Shown: one piece after another, positions 39,803 to 50,248 of the stretch
Numbering within the stretch: the first letter of the stretch is position 1
Layout of the letters: the number at the start of each line of letters is the position of its first letter
Assembly: GCA_030068145.1 (NCBI GenBank)
Contig: JAPJBO010000864.1
Coordinates: 33,402-97,401 of the forward strand
Direction: 5' to 3'
DNA length: 64,000 nucleotides
Source of the DNA: Diplonema papillatum
Lineage: Eukaryota; Euglenozoa; Diplonemea; Diplonemida; Diplonemidae
Translations under genes and position numbers: made by a program
The notes under the pieces: generated by a model
Database searches by the model: none
What the model saw: the letters and a program-made list of their open reading frames with translations, nothing else
Told to the model about the DNA's origin: nothing

Positions 39803-40385
39803 TTCGCAAGGTTACCCCCCTCCAGGGCTCGATTGGTTCTACCAAGTTCCCGGCCCAACCTTTGGTGTGCGGTACGTATTCTTAGAGTGAAAGTTTGCTG
39901 AAGAATCCGGGGGTTTGAGGTCACCGGGTGAGAAAGGTTTTTATTATGGTAAAAGAGGCACGCGGCGTGTAAAGAATGCTAAGTGTCAACACACATGGGT
40001 TTGCGTAATTGGGTGGCGGGTGGGGTGGGTATGGGTTCCTGCGAGTTGGCGCGTCATTCTTTCACGGCCACGTCGGACACGTCCGGTGTCCTTTCTGATC
40101 TTCCACCGAAGACTTTGTGAAGAACGGGGTCTTGCCCAGAGGGTTATTCTGCAGATGCTTTGAGCTATGTTTGTGTCTAGGTTTTCGGACGTCTTCTTAA
40201 CCATGGTCAAGTCTGCGCGAGCGGTGCCAGCGAAAGCTGGTGAACGGAGAAGCGCTTCACTTCTTGTTCCCAGTTATATGCTTGCTCGTGCGGTATATAG
40301 TATAGTATAGTATCGCGCTACGATGCCACATAACACGAGTAGTTTCGATGCTAAGCTGCGACTGTTGAGCATGTTCACATTTCCA
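39803..40385. other. no gene recognised; LINE-C 3' UTR remnant
   Basis: Sequence at 40139-40240 (TTATTCTGCAGATGCTTTGA, then AGACTT-like and GTCTTCTTAACCATGG) matches 48588-48700, the 3' UTR of LINE-C, on the minus strand. A block at 39865-39935 (TTAGAGTGAAAGTTTGCTGA, then CACCGGGTGA) resembles 47245-47300. The rest shows nothing. Confidence 0.5.
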
Positions 40386-40478
40386 CATAGATGGCCGGTT
40401 GATAACGGTATATAACGTTATATAACGTTATAACGGTCATAACGTTATATGGGTAAATGCCAAACCCCCCCCCCCCTA

Positions 40479-41614
40479 GGGCTAAGTTGGATGGAAACGC
40501 CGTTTCTTTTAGTTTTTTCGAAATAAGGAAACGGAAACGGAAACGGAAACGGAAACGTTTCCGTTTCTTTTAAAAGAAACGCCGGAAGGCTCTTCATGCT
40601 GAGGGGTCCTATAAGATACCACTTCACGCGTCCTTCTGTGAGTCCGTCTGGCGGGCTCTCTGACTCTTCAGGGCCCTTCGACTTGGCTCGGCCCCTTCTT
40701 GTGTGTCGTCGCGGTCTCGTTTGTGCAGAGCAGTCGCCGGTGCTCACCGCTTTCTTTCGTCGGCGATCTGACACGAGCAAATAGGTAACCACAAGCTAAT
40801 GATGCAGAATGTCGTCACATGTGGATGTTTTCTGACACCAGATTCCACCCTTCTGTGCCTACCACTTCGTCTTCTGCTGCTTCCAACCCACGAGTGGGGC
40901 TTGTTGAATCTGCCGTCCTCTTCTGCATTGTTGGTGGTTTCTTCCTGCCGTCGTTGTCTATGCTCCGACAACACCGCCCCTTCCGGTGACGGTTGCCACC
41001 CGTCGTCGTATGCAAGGTGCACTGTGGCAAGCGATGTTTAACGCACACGTTACTGCGTGGCCATCGCTTTTCTGGCGGGTTCAACATTGCCCCGGCATAC
41101 GTGTGCCCTTCTCACCTCCTGATGCTGATTGCACTCCCTCTTTGTCTTACACCGCCGAAAGACCCCGGTCTTGTAGCCTGTGGCGCTGAACGATCGTATC
41201 TGTAGAGTCTATTATTGGAAGCGGATGTGCTTTCCCGATCGTCTTCAGCGCGTTGGCCAACAGCCTCGCATAACAGAGCATCGTCGCCACAACAGCCATT
41301 GGTGTAAAGAGCTGCAGACCTCAAAGTCAGCACAACCGGACGCGTGTGGTTGCGTCTGCTCCACGCGGTCGCAACTCTTATGCTTCTTTCCTCCCTCTTT
41401 TCGGAGCCTCCTTGTCCATGGTTTCCCGCTGGATTGCGGGGTCCGCCGTTCGGAACACATTTCCGGTCGGACCTTCAGCCAGTATACTAGTGGCATACCA
41501 GCCGTTTCTTTTGAAAAGAAACGGCGTTTCCATCCACCGCCAAAAAGAAGGAAACGGAAACGGAAACGGAAACGGAAACGGAAACGTTTCCAACGTTTCC
41601 ATCCTACATAGCCC
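40479..41614. mobile_element. TA-flanked inverted-repeat element 1
   Basis: The left end reads GGGCTAAGTTGGATGGAAAC and the inverted right end GGGCTATGTAGGATGGAAAC, each flanked by TA (40477-40478, 41615-41616). Both subterminal regions carry (GGAAAC)n arrays and AAAAGAAACG inverted motifs. A TA duplication fits Tc1/mariner-like or other TA-inserting families. No transposase was recognised inside, although several open frames exist at 40800-41450. Confidence 0.75.
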
Positions 41615-41619
41615 TAGGG

Positions 41620-42555
41620 CAGTGTTCCAGGTAAACGGTAAACGTTTACCGTTTATAAACGTTTACGTTTACTCATTTTGGAGTAAACGTTGAGTAAACG
41701 TTGAGTAAACGTTGAGTAAACGTTGTGTAAGCGTATACTGTATCAAGGGCGGCATCCACTGGAAATGCAATCTATAAGGAAAGAGGAGCGACAAAGCAAA
41801 ATATCCAGACGCACCTTTCGCCACAAATGGTGAACAAGCGCAAAGGAGACGCCTGGGAGGGGTGACATTCACGTACCCGGATCGATCGGTAACTTGCAAG
41901 TTCTGCGACAAGGCCTTCCCCACCGCCTCTGCTGAGCACCTGCTCGGCCAAGGCAGCGGCATTGGCGGCTGCGCCCCAAAAGATCCCATGGTGGTAGTAC
42001 ACACCCCCCTTCGTCGTCAAGCTGAAGGCAGCAGAAGAAATGCGTAGTTTTGTTTTATTCTTTTACTTGTTAGTTGTCGACAACTTGTTTTGTGTTGAGG
42101 TGTCATTCAGATGTAAATCTAAAGCCGCTCACGTCAAATTTTGTAAAACGAGAAAGCCAAGACGAAGCAGCTGGATATGGTGCCATTCCTCACTCGAGCG
42201 ACCACTGCAGTGGACGCCCACGAAGCCATCAGGGACTTCTTCTATGAAGAAGCCATCGGGTTTAACAAGGCTACTGGTCGTTCGTTCCTGACCATGGTTT
42301 CAGTCCTGTGCGGGCTATCAGCACACGATGAGTACACCCCCCCAACGCCCGAAGAACTCGGTGGGGTGATGCTTGACAACGCCATAAAAGAGATGGACAG
42401 CCTGGGTTGCGCCAGGAGGCCAAGTATGGTCTAACCGTGCTCTGTAGGCGAGTAAACGTTTACCGCGAGTAAACGTAAACGTTTACCGTTTATAAACGTT
42501 TACGTTTACTCATTTTGGAGTAAACGCGTTTACTCAACGTTTACCAGCTTCACTG
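41620..42555 (+). mobile_element. hAT-type transposon with transposase remnants
   Basis: The inverted ends begin CAGTGTTCCAGGTAAACG and CAGTGAAGCTGGTAAACG. The 8-bp flanks CCCTAGGG (41612-41619) and CCCTACGG (42556-42563) match at 7 of 8, the duplication length of hAT elements, and the CAGTG ends also fit. Subterminal GTAAACGTTTAC palindromes repeat on both sides. Inside are a BED-type zinc finger piece and an N-terminal transposase piece, so it derives from an autonomous copy by internal deletion. Confidence 0.85.
41862..42434 (+). pseudogene. hAT transposase remnants (BED finger, DUF659-like)
   Basis: At 41880-41985 the frame reads VTCKFCDKAFPTASAEHLLG and then GGCAPKDP, a C-x2-C, H, C pattern as in BED fingers of hAT transposases. 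A frame change in a C-run follows, and a roughly 110-bp insert (42041-42148) that is also found at 19656-19790. From 42165 the frame resumes with KAKTKQLDMVPFLTRATTAV, then AHEAIRDFFYEEAIGFNKAT, ending with PPTPEELGGVMLDNAIKEMD before a stop. This matches the DUF659-type start of hAT transposases. The catalytic RNase H-like core and dimerisation region are absent. Confidence 0.75.
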
Positions 42556-42560
42556 CCCTA

Positions 42561-44126
42561 CGGGGGGTCAAACTAAGGCAAAAAAGTGTCCCATTGGGGT
42601 ATTTTTTTTCTAAGGCGAAAAACGCGCGTACACGAGCCCATGACTACATACCCCAGGGCAAACCCCGGAAAAAACACGAAATAAAGACCTGGATGGTCTC
42701 CGCAGGGCTTAAAAGCTGTGCTTGAGCACAAGTAAAAAAAACGTGCCCGTTTGGTGCCACCGTTTGTCAAAACGCCACCGTTTGTCACGTGGGAAGACAT
42801 ACGCAATCTTGGAGGGGGCACGCGAGCACACCACGCGTATTTTGGGTCACCAGGGTCACACAAGATAGCAAACAGTCGTGTGTGCACCGTTACTCCTGGC
42901 ATGCTCTCTTTGCCGGGGGCGAAATGGAAAGCCGTGCGCTTGGACGGCTGCAACCATAATTCCCCGGCGATCTTCAACTGGAATGCCCTGATGAGGGAGC
43001 TGGAGCTCGTCTGCTGGCGCGACGTGGGTCGGACGAAGCAGCTTCCGTGGCTTGGCTCAACCAGAGACATGGTTTGTGCTATATAGCGCTCTTGGTGCAC
43101 TGATCGGTCAGAAGGGAATCTTGGAAACTCCTGCCTTATCAAGGTCTTCGTCAGTCGGGAAGGTGTCGTCGAAAAGCTTCCGAGCGCTATCAGAGTTGTG
43201 TGCAGGCTGAGTAAGCGATGCAATCCGATAGGATTTGCTAAGCCGCAGACGGCTGCTCAGAGATGATAGTGTCCCGTGGCATCCTTCTGCGAAGTCGTTG
43301 GTTGCCGAAGTGGTTGTAAGATGCCCCGTTTATTCAGACTAGTGACTACACTAGCTGGGTCGTAGAAGCGATCAAACGTCTGGGCGTGAGCTTTGCGCAC
43401 GTATGCAGCAACGCGCCTGCCTGTGTGTCTAGGCTTTCCGCCGCGCGAATCCATGCAGCGATCTTGGAAGCCATCGCGGCAGACAAGTCCTGAATCTGCC
43501 AATCTGCGCAAGGCGTTGGCGGGGGCCTCAGGAAGGTTTTCTTACTGAGAGGGTAGTTCACGGCTCTTCTTTCCTTTCTTTTCGACAAACCCCTTCAGGA
43601 GGCTCAACGCCGACGAAGAGATCATGGCAGATGGTAGCCACACACAACACCGGTGCGTTTCCGCGTCGAGGAAACTGGGATCGATGTTGGGCCTGGAGCT
43701 GGGAAGGGCGTTAGAGTCGGGAATGACCAAGACGTCGTTCGCAGCAGCATTTAAATGCTGCTCCTTTCGTGCCAATGTTGGAGAACTGGCACGGGGCACC
43801 CAACAGTAACCGCGCAAACCGGGCCCCGTTCTTCTTCCTGTTCCCTCCTCTGGGCGTTTCAAAGTGCCTCTCTTTTGTATTTTGAGGGGGGCCCTGCCAC
43901 GTAGGGCACTACGAGGGGGTCTCCATGACGAACGGTGGCACCAAACGGGCACGTTTTTTTTAAAATTGCGTTTTGGAGCTCATTGACGAGCTTTTTCGGA
44001 TTTCTGAGGGCGTAAACCGCAATTTCCGCACGATTAACTATCATCCCCTGGGGTAGGGGTCCCCCCTTTACGTGTGAACTGCTGACTTTGAGAAATGGTC
44101 CAAATGGGACACAGTTTGACCCCCCC
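42561..44126. mobile_element. TA-flanked inverted-repeat element 3
   Basis: The left end (C/G)GGGGGGTCAAACT and the inverted right end GGGGGGGTCAAACTGTG are each bordered by TA (42559-42560, 44127-44128). A GTGTCCCATT block follows a short way inside both ends. Open frames inside (for example LPGAKWKAVRLDGCNHNSPA at about 42920) may be transposase remnants but are not recognisable. The ends resemble the small MITE at 14425-14582. Confidence 0.7.
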
Positions 44127-44132
44127 TACCCC

Positions 44133-44823
44133 CAGGGTGCGCACTAAGGGACGTTGCCCCCGTTGCACGTTGCACCCCCCTTTTGGGGGGGGGGGGGGTC
44201 GTTTTGGGGGCTGTTTTTGGGGTGTTTCCCAGACCCCCCGGTGCCGAGTGGGTACTCCGTTTCCTCCAGATGAATCCGTTCTCCTCGTTTTCGAAATCGA
44301 AACCCACTTTTGCAGAAAAAAAGGTCATTCCCCACCAAAATGTTTTCCTGCACTTTTTTGGCAGGGAAATGTACTTAGCAACTTTTGAGCTAAGTCAGTT
44401 TCCCCGAAAACCAAGATTCCTGCAATGCACTCAAAAATCAGCCAAAATCTGGAAAATTGGCCCAAAAAGTGAAAATTCGGGCCGATTGGGCCGATTTACC
44501 ATGTGCTTTCCCCAAAATGCCAATACCCCCCAAAAACTGTTTTTTTTAGGCAAATCCGCTGGGAAACGTACTTAGAGAATTTCGAAAATACGGCACCAAG
44601 AAAACCACGAAAGGGCAGATTTTCCCGGTTTCAGCCTGTGTTTTGCACGTCAAATTTCAGGCCTCGCAGACGAACTGAGGACGGAGTGGAAAGATCCATC
44701 GCGAAAGAGCGCGTTTAAGGGGGTCCCCGGCCACCAGGTGCACCAAACAGGACCCCCCCCCTTCCAAATTTAGCAGACGTTGACATTGCCCGTTGCACCC
44801 CCCAATCCTTAGTGCGCCCCCTG
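44133..44823. mobile_element. non-autonomous hAT-like MITE, 691 bp
   Basis: The inverted ends are CAGGGTGCGCACTAAGG and CAGGGGGCGCACTAAGG. The 8-bp CCTACCCC stands on both sides (44125-44132 and 44824-44831) as a perfect target duplication. The CAGGG ends and 8-bp duplication are hAT hallmarks. The interior has G-run and AAAA-rich sequence and no transposase. Confidence 0.92.
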
Positions 44824-44831
44824 CCTACCCC

Positions 44832-45329
44832 CCCCCCCTTTGCACTTCATCAGCCAAAAAAAAAATCTTAGTCAAACCCGGGTACTTCTGGGCCCAGGAT
44901 CCCCCCAAAAACAACTTCTGAGTGTTATTTCTCACCAGATGGGCCCCGTGCCATGCATAGGAGCCCACAAATCCACCCCAATGGGGTGCCTAGTACCCCC
45001 ACCCCCCCTTGCAGGATGATCCAAAACAGGGTCAAAAACAGGCATTTTTTCTGATATTCTACTGTGGTGTGGGAATGGGTGGCAAGGGTCGGCACCTGGA
45101 GAAAAACGTGGTTATTCTGCTCCAGGTGACCATGGATGCACCAAAACAGCCTTGAAAACACCTGTATTTACGTGCGGATTCCTCATTGCCAGCTCCCAAG
45201 ACTCGTGCCTGCTCACCACACCAGCCGCTGTCTGTCCGGTGTGCTAATAAGGGGGTTTTGGACGCATTGGGGGGCGTTACCAGTAGTTTATGGCGGCATG
45301 TGTCATATAACGTTATATAACGGCCATCT
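44832..45329. other. remainder of the outer element
   Basis: Non-coding sequence of the outer inverted-repeat element, with C-runs near 44830 and 45000. No gene is supported. Confidence 0.4.
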
Positions 45330-45374
45330 ATGTTTCCAATAGGATCAAAGTACGCGCTAAGAGCTGTTAAAGCG

Positions 45375-45570
45375 CGCTCGAACTCCTCGCACAGCCCGCG
45401 GGATCGACGACACGCTGATTTCGAACCGCGGCTGGTACTTCGAGTCGTCCCGTTCTCTTCGACCCACTGGATCTTGACCCGGGTCCTAGACTCGTTGACC
45501 CACGTCCCCGTGATGCCGGTGCGCGATTCCTTCTGCCGGATGCAGCTGTAAAGGAAAGCGAACGGCAAGA
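45375..45570 (-). pseudogene. exon-like segment, probably decayed
   Basis: After a pyrimidine-rich stretch and acceptor (CGCTTTCCTTTACAG) the minus strand reads CIRQKESRTGITGTWVNESR and then VKIQWVEENG. The protein-like reading continues only in another frame as DDSKYQPRFEISVSSIPRAV, then RARFNSS and a stop at about 45368. This suggests an old last exon with a small frame change. Family unknown. Confidence 0.35.
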
Positions 45571-45599
45571 GAAAAGGTAAAACGATAGAGGCAAAGCAT

Positions 45600-45690
45600 G
45601 GAAAAGAGAAGAAGAAAGGAGAACGGATGCAACAAGAAGAAGAAGAAGAAGAAGAAGAAAAGGAAGAAGAAGAAGCCAAATAAAAAAAAA
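45600..45690. repeat. (GAA)n-rich purine tract
   Basis: Imperfect GAA repeats at about 45630-45675 inside a longer purine-rich region (45550-45850). The hydrophobic open frames on the opposite strand are products of this composition. Confidence 0.8.
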
Positions 45691-45859
45691 AAGTGCAAGC
45701 ATGAAAACGACGAGTAAGATAGGGCGTAGACAAAGGAAATGAGAAAAAAACGAACAGAAAAATGAGCCTTGTGTTTCGTGGAGAGATGGGCGAGCGAGAC
45801 ATGGGTAAACGTAAATTCGGAGACAGAAGTAAAAATAAAGGGGGGGGGGACTGCAGGAC

Positions 45860-48450
45860 AGATAAAACAAATCAAAAAAAAAGCGGATTCTGGTGGTAGT
45901 TCCAACTTTTTCGTCACGCTTACGCACTGCGTATCCCGCAGGACATGCCCTGGAGTTCTTTTTGGTAACAAGCTTGCTTGACGAATCCAAAAGCGTCGGA
46001 TGGCAGCTTGCTGTGCTACATCACTTATAACAAGGTTTACACACGTACGCGCAAACAAACCCTCCACCCCGAGGAGCGCAATGACGTTCGAAGATCGTTC
46101 GTGCTCTCCCGCGTCCGTACGCATATGCACTTAGTACCACACGTAGCACAGGATGCTAGGACGGTCATGTAGACTGCGGCGTAGGATACCCCAGCGCGTT
46201 CGATGACGCAGACCCCACTACAGCATGGCAGCGCGTGATCACCAAAACCGACCTGCAGACTGACACGGCCCTGCAAAATGCCGGGAAATGGTAGGCTTGT
46301 TTGAACTGCAGCTGTCAGATGTGCCGCCAAAACCCCGATTATGGGCGGTGTGTGCAGGCGCAAAGGGGCTGCGAGGCCGCTTTCTGCGGTTTCGCCAGAA
46401 GTCGTGCGGCGAGACGGATGGCAGGTGCTGCCGCAAGGTTCTGCGCCCGGGTCTTCTCCGCTCAGTCCAGGGCGGAAAGAATGGACGCTTGCAGGCGCCC
46501 AAATTAATGGAGTCGTGCTTGGGCAGCCAGCTGGTGCCGCGGCGCAACCTAATTAAACTTGCTGGAGTTCTAGGCAGTGCCGGCTCTACCTCATTAGTTG
46601 GGTGGGCCTGCTTTGAGGCAGCTAGGTACCTCGGGGGTGCGGTTCACCGTTTTCCTATCCACGGTGGGAATTCCACAAAGGCAAACGAACGCTCTCCAGG
46701 AATATATGGGTTGGCTGGGTGGGAACTTCTTTTTTCTTAATTGTCGCAATCGCCTCTTCCGACGTCGGACGTTTGGGACTGCAGATACCCTGCGTCCCTG
46801 AGGGCAGCTTGGAAGAAGAGGTTTGGTGAGGACGATTATCCGAGGGGGAGGTGAGTTGATGCACGACGCACCGGCACGCCCCTGCTGCCATGTCCGAGAG
46901 GAGTCCAGGTCGATGCCAACTATGCGGCGTTCGAGACAAAGAACCAGACACCAGCAATAGCAGCGGTGTGTACAGACATGGGACCAGTCGAGTGATAGCA
47001 CACGACCTCCAAGTCGCGCAAAAGCGTTGGCTCTATGAGCTTTTGGCGGTAGGGCAGTGGAAAGGGAGTTAAGCTTTTTTGTGTGACCTTCGTTCCCCGA
47101 GATAATGGGTTGAAGCTAAATCCCACAGTAAGCTGCCCCCTTCTACTTGACGGGGGTTGGCAACACCCCTGCGCAGCATATCCAAAGTCTTCTTGTCCGT
47201 TATTACTAACAATCTTTTGACAGTTTCTTGTGCTAAGCGGTATTTTTAGAGTTAAAGCTCGCTTGAGATTCCGAGTTGTTAGGGTCTCCGGGTGACCTTT
47301 GTCAAATGGGTTCTCTTAGAGCAAGTAAGGGCTATGTGGGTGCGGGTTGTTTCTTTGGTGGATTTCTTTTGTTCGGTAAGTATATCCTCACCCAACCTAC
47401 ATGCACAATGCCTTGCTTCGCAATGCATCTCCCGTAGAAAGCGGATCACACACCAGAAAATAGATGTAGAAAAGACAGAGGCTTGGGACGGATCGATGAG
47501 GTTGCTCGGTGGGGGGAACGTGCCAAGGAAAAAGGGTTCTATTCGCCTAGAATGAGATGTGACATAAACGAAAGCAAGAGACGAGACCGGAGTCCGGGGG
47601 CTAGTACAAGCTTGCGCCACACGGCGGCACAGCGACAAGGCGAAGAAGCAGCAAGCGGAGACGAAGAAGGTCGGGGAGTTCTAGCTAGTATATGGGGGGG
47701 GGGGGGGGTGGTTTTCAAAAACGTGCTTTTGGAATGGTTATGTGCTCAACACCGCACCGGTCCAGTTGCACCGTGGTTCGGTATAAGAGGGGGGGGCCGG
47801 GGTCCTCAGGTAAAACGTCAACCCAAATATCGATTGGTTCGTTACCGTTTTTTTTGGATTGGAATCGGAACCCAGTTTTGGATGGAGTACTGAACAGCGC
47901 AGTCGATGCCCGTTGGCTGCCTCGAGAGCGACAGCTCGAGACTCGGGTACATTTTCTCCACCCTTTGAACACGCAAAACGCGTGCGAGATCAGCAGGGAT
48001 GTCACACATTGCAGTACAGCGGCGGAGTACCACCCGACAACGCGGTGGTTATCGATACCTTGGTTTAGACTGCGCCGCGTACGGCACAGCCACCGCGTCC
48101 ATCCAGCACCATGGGGCGGTTCAGCGGACGGGCGACCTCCACAAACTGACTGTGGTCAACCCCTGACTCCACAGTCCGTAAAGCTTTGCGCGAGATGAAG
48201 TAATGAGGTTTCAACTCTGCCTCAAGAGACAGATAAGAAGTAAGGCAGGGGCAGTAGACGACAGAGCTGGGCGTGTTGTGAGGAGAAGGCTCGAGTGGCC
48301 AGCGGTTTAACTCAACCCCGTTTGCTTTTGTTTTCCGTCGTTTTTTTGGTCCGGTAGCCCGTGGCCCGCGGGTTCTTACCTGCGGGGGGCGATACCCCCT
48401 GAGGCAACGACACGGGGTCTGGCGTTCAGCTGCAATCCGATCGACCCAGC
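45860..48450. other. no gene established; possible exons
   Basis: A plus-strand piece at about 46910-46997 reads VDANYAAFETKNQTPAIAAV and ends CTDMGPVE and a stop, and could be a last exon, but no partner is visible. A minus-strand piece near 46760-46870 (PSDNRPHQTSSSKLPSGTQG) is similar in quality. A repeat D fragment lies at 47700-47770. A block at 47245-47300 resembles 39865-39935. Nothing else is supported. Confidence 0.35.
47700..47770 (-). repeat. dispersed repeat D, 5'-end fragment
   Basis: AAAACGTGCTTTTGGAATGG and then TTATGTGCTCAACACCGCAC after a 14-base G run, matching the start of the other repeat D copies. Confidence 0.7.
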
Positions 48451-48457
48451 ACTCTTA

Positions 48458-48545
48458 CAGTCTCACTGCGGGAATGCTGCTGCGCAGTCGTCAAGCCACC
48501 CAAGAACCAGGTGGTTGGGGGGGGGTGGGGGGGGGTGTCGTTGGA
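48458..48545. repeat. inverted repeat arm with 50875-50940
   Basis: ACAGTCTCACTGCGG, then GCGCAGTCGTCAAGCCACCC and AAGA, recur in reverse complement at 50875-50940, each next to a C- or G-run. Confidence 0.7.
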
Positions 48546-48587
48546 CGGGAAGAAATGTGAAAACGGGTTTTCGCCTAGAGGCTTTTC

Positions 48588-50248
48588 GTGTTATTCTGCA
48601 GATGCTTTGAGCTATCTTTGTGGCGATGCTTTCAGTCGTCTTCTTAAACATGGTTAAGTGCGCAAATGGTGTCAGCCGAAGCTGGTAAAGCTTCGGCGCC
48701 GCCCACGTTATGGTTGTTTAGCATTGAGTTCTTTTAAGTACATGAACCACATGGATTAGCATGCACTGCCTTGAAAGTCAGGTTATCGGATGACGTCGTC
48801 ACCTGCCATTGCGTCGTCAAGGTCGAGCATTTGTGGAGCTAGCGGGGTTTGGCTTTCTTGCGATTCCAGAGACTGAGTCGGCGAGTACGAGGGCGGGCAC
48901 GTGTGTCCGTTTTTCACTTTCGAGGGCATTGGTGTGCCCGTGGTCCCCGGTCGTTTCTGAGAGCTGCTTGCCCTCGGTACCTTCTTCTTCCTTCGTTGCA
49001 CCCCTGAGTCGGGGGTGGTCGCCTTCGTCTTCTTCCGCTTGCGGCCGGCGATCAGGCCTTCCTTCGGGGTGCCGAGCACCCTCTTCTTCAGCGCTGGTCG
49101 TTCGCTGGTTCCTGGCGTTGGTGGCGGCCTCTTGGTCGCCCGTCCGGTCGTCGCCGTCTCCTTTTTAGTTGCCGCGAGCGGCGCTCGCGCCGCTCGCTTT
49201 CCTACTGGCGTTTCCCGCTGTACACCCACCTGGGTGGGTGAGGAGGGCCTCTTCTTCTTGTTGCGTCCGGGGGTTGACTCGACGTTCGGCTTGTTGGACT
49301 GGTGGTGGCCGCGGCTGCAACATGCCGCCGGTCGCCTCTGCGTCAGCGTAGGGAGCCTTTTGCACTCTTGGCAGGTCCCTCTGCCATGCGTGCGGCAGGC
49401 ATGATGCCCGCTGCGGCAACACGCCGCCGCCGTCTTGCACTCGCCGCACTTCGTCGTGCTGTGCTCTGTGCACACCGCGATCGGCTGCCCATCGTTCGCG
49501 TGGTGATGGTGCCGGCAGCACATCTCTACCGTGGGAACGTCCCTTCGGACGAGTGCTCTGCACGCCTCACACTTCCCTTTGTGATGGGTCGCGCACGTGA
49601 CGAGTGCCTTCTCTATACCGACACCCGGCATATGCACGGGGTCTGGGTGCAGTTGTGGTGGGGCAGGCAGGGCCCACCTCGCCGCTCTCCCGATCGTCCA
49701 GTCAGGGTACGTCGGGCACTGCGTCCCTACATCGCTTCCTTTTACTTGTTCCTCAAGTATCGTCCCCGTGTGTGCCTCGCGAAAGCGTGGCCTGGGCCGT
49801 ATACCCGATATCCCCGTGATGCCCATGAACGACAGCGACGTCGTCGGGCACACCCTCTCTCCTCTCATGCAGCTTCCCAGCCCTTGCTGTGCCGCCAACT
49901 TGTCCAACGCGCTCATCATGCAGCGCAGGACGTTTCCCCGTTCTCTCACCCCCTTCGGCGCATTCCCGTGCAGCGGCATGCTGAGGCCCGAGAAGAGCTC
50001 AAAGTCGATCGCAAGCTCCAGCATTGACGCCTGCCCGTTCTCGGTCCATTGCATGTCCGACAGCCACGCTACCAACGCATAAAACGTCGGTAGTCCCCAG
50101 GTCTTGTTCCGCTCCCACGTCCATGCCGGGGCAATCCGCGCGAAGGGGTGGTCAAATTTCTCGGCAGGCATCGCATTCGCTCTCGACCAGGGGTGTTTAG
50201 CATCGAGTTCTTTTAAGTACATGAACCACATGGACTAGCATGCACTGT
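48588..50248 (-). mobile_element. LINE-C, 3' part of a non-LTR element
   Basis: Contains the 482-residue frame described below, a 3' UTR of about 190 bp with a hairpin (CCGAAGC and GCTTCGG arms near 48675-48695) and the end block AAAGCATCTGCAGAATAAC (minus strand). A 50-bp sequence including GAGTTCTTTTAAGTACATGA and then CATGGA(T/C)TAGCATGCACTG stands at both sides of the coding part (48722-48772 and 50203-50250). A diverged copy of the whole layout lies at 19797-20575. Endonuclease and reverse transcriptase are absent. Confidence 0.75.
48783..50231 (-). CDS. LINE-C ORF2 C-terminal region with zinc knuckles, 482 aa
   Basis: Residues 45-90 (TFYALVAWLSDMQWTENGQA, then MLELAIDFELFSG) match the block just before RNase H in LINE-B (MWMAFTDWLRELNWAPPGHE, then FVELAVDFELCTG). 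RNase H itself is missing. Residues 210-320 hold three repeats of C-x2-H, C-x2-C, CC and HH: CATHHKGKCEAC with CCRHHHH, CTEHSTTKCGEC with CCRSGHH, and CRTHGRGTCQEC with CCSRGHH. LINE-B has two such repeats. They probably bind zinc and nucleic acid. A long basic Ser/Pro/Lys tail follows. The first codons (MWFMYLKELDAKHP) are encoded by the 50-bp direct repeat, so the start may be artificial. Confidence 0.7.
   Translation of the reverse strand: MWFMYLKELDAKHPWSRANAMPAEKFDHPFARIAPAWTWERNKTWGLPTFYALVAWLSDMQWTENGQASMLELAIDFELFSGLSMPLHGNAPKGVRERGNVLRCMMSALDKLAAQQGLGSCMRGERVCPTTSLSFMGITGISGIRPRPRFREAHTGTILEEQVKGSDVGTQCPTYPDWTIGRAARWALPAPPQLHPDPVHMPGVGIEKALVTCATHHKGKCEACRALVRRDVPTVEMCCRHHHHANDGQPIAVCTEHSTTKCGECKTAAACCRSGHHACRTHGRGTCQECKRLPTLTQRRPAACCSRGHHQSNKPNVESTPGRNKKKRPSSPTQVGVQRETPVGKRAARAPLAATKKETATTGRATKRPPPTPGTSERPALKKRVLGTPKEGLIAGRKRKKTKATTPDSGVQRRKKKVPRASSSQKRPGTTGTPMPSKVKNGHTCPPSYSPTQSLESQESQTPLAPQMLDLDDAMAGDDVIR

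Larger units (their letters stand above)
40386..45332. mobile_element. outer inverted-repeat element hosting a transposon nest
   Basis: The ends CATAGATGGCCG (40386) and CGGCCATCTATG (to 45332) are inverted, and both are followed inward by TATAACGTTATA-type palindromic sequence. The 6-bp TTTCCA stands immediately outside on both sides (40380-40385 and 45333-45338), as expected for a target duplication. Removing the inner elements leaves only about 600 bp, so the element is a non-autonomous (MITE-like) one. Family unassigned. Confidence 0.7.

Noticed and set aside
38546-39901. A 451-codon plus-strand frame over the LYR gene
   Set aside because: It is the antisense shadow of the LYR gene, which has the conserved domain and a natural start and stop.
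45486-46130. Hydrophobic minus-strand frames suggesting membrane proteins
   Set aside because: They are translated from the GAA-rich purine tract; the Phe/Leu/Ser runs reflect composition only.
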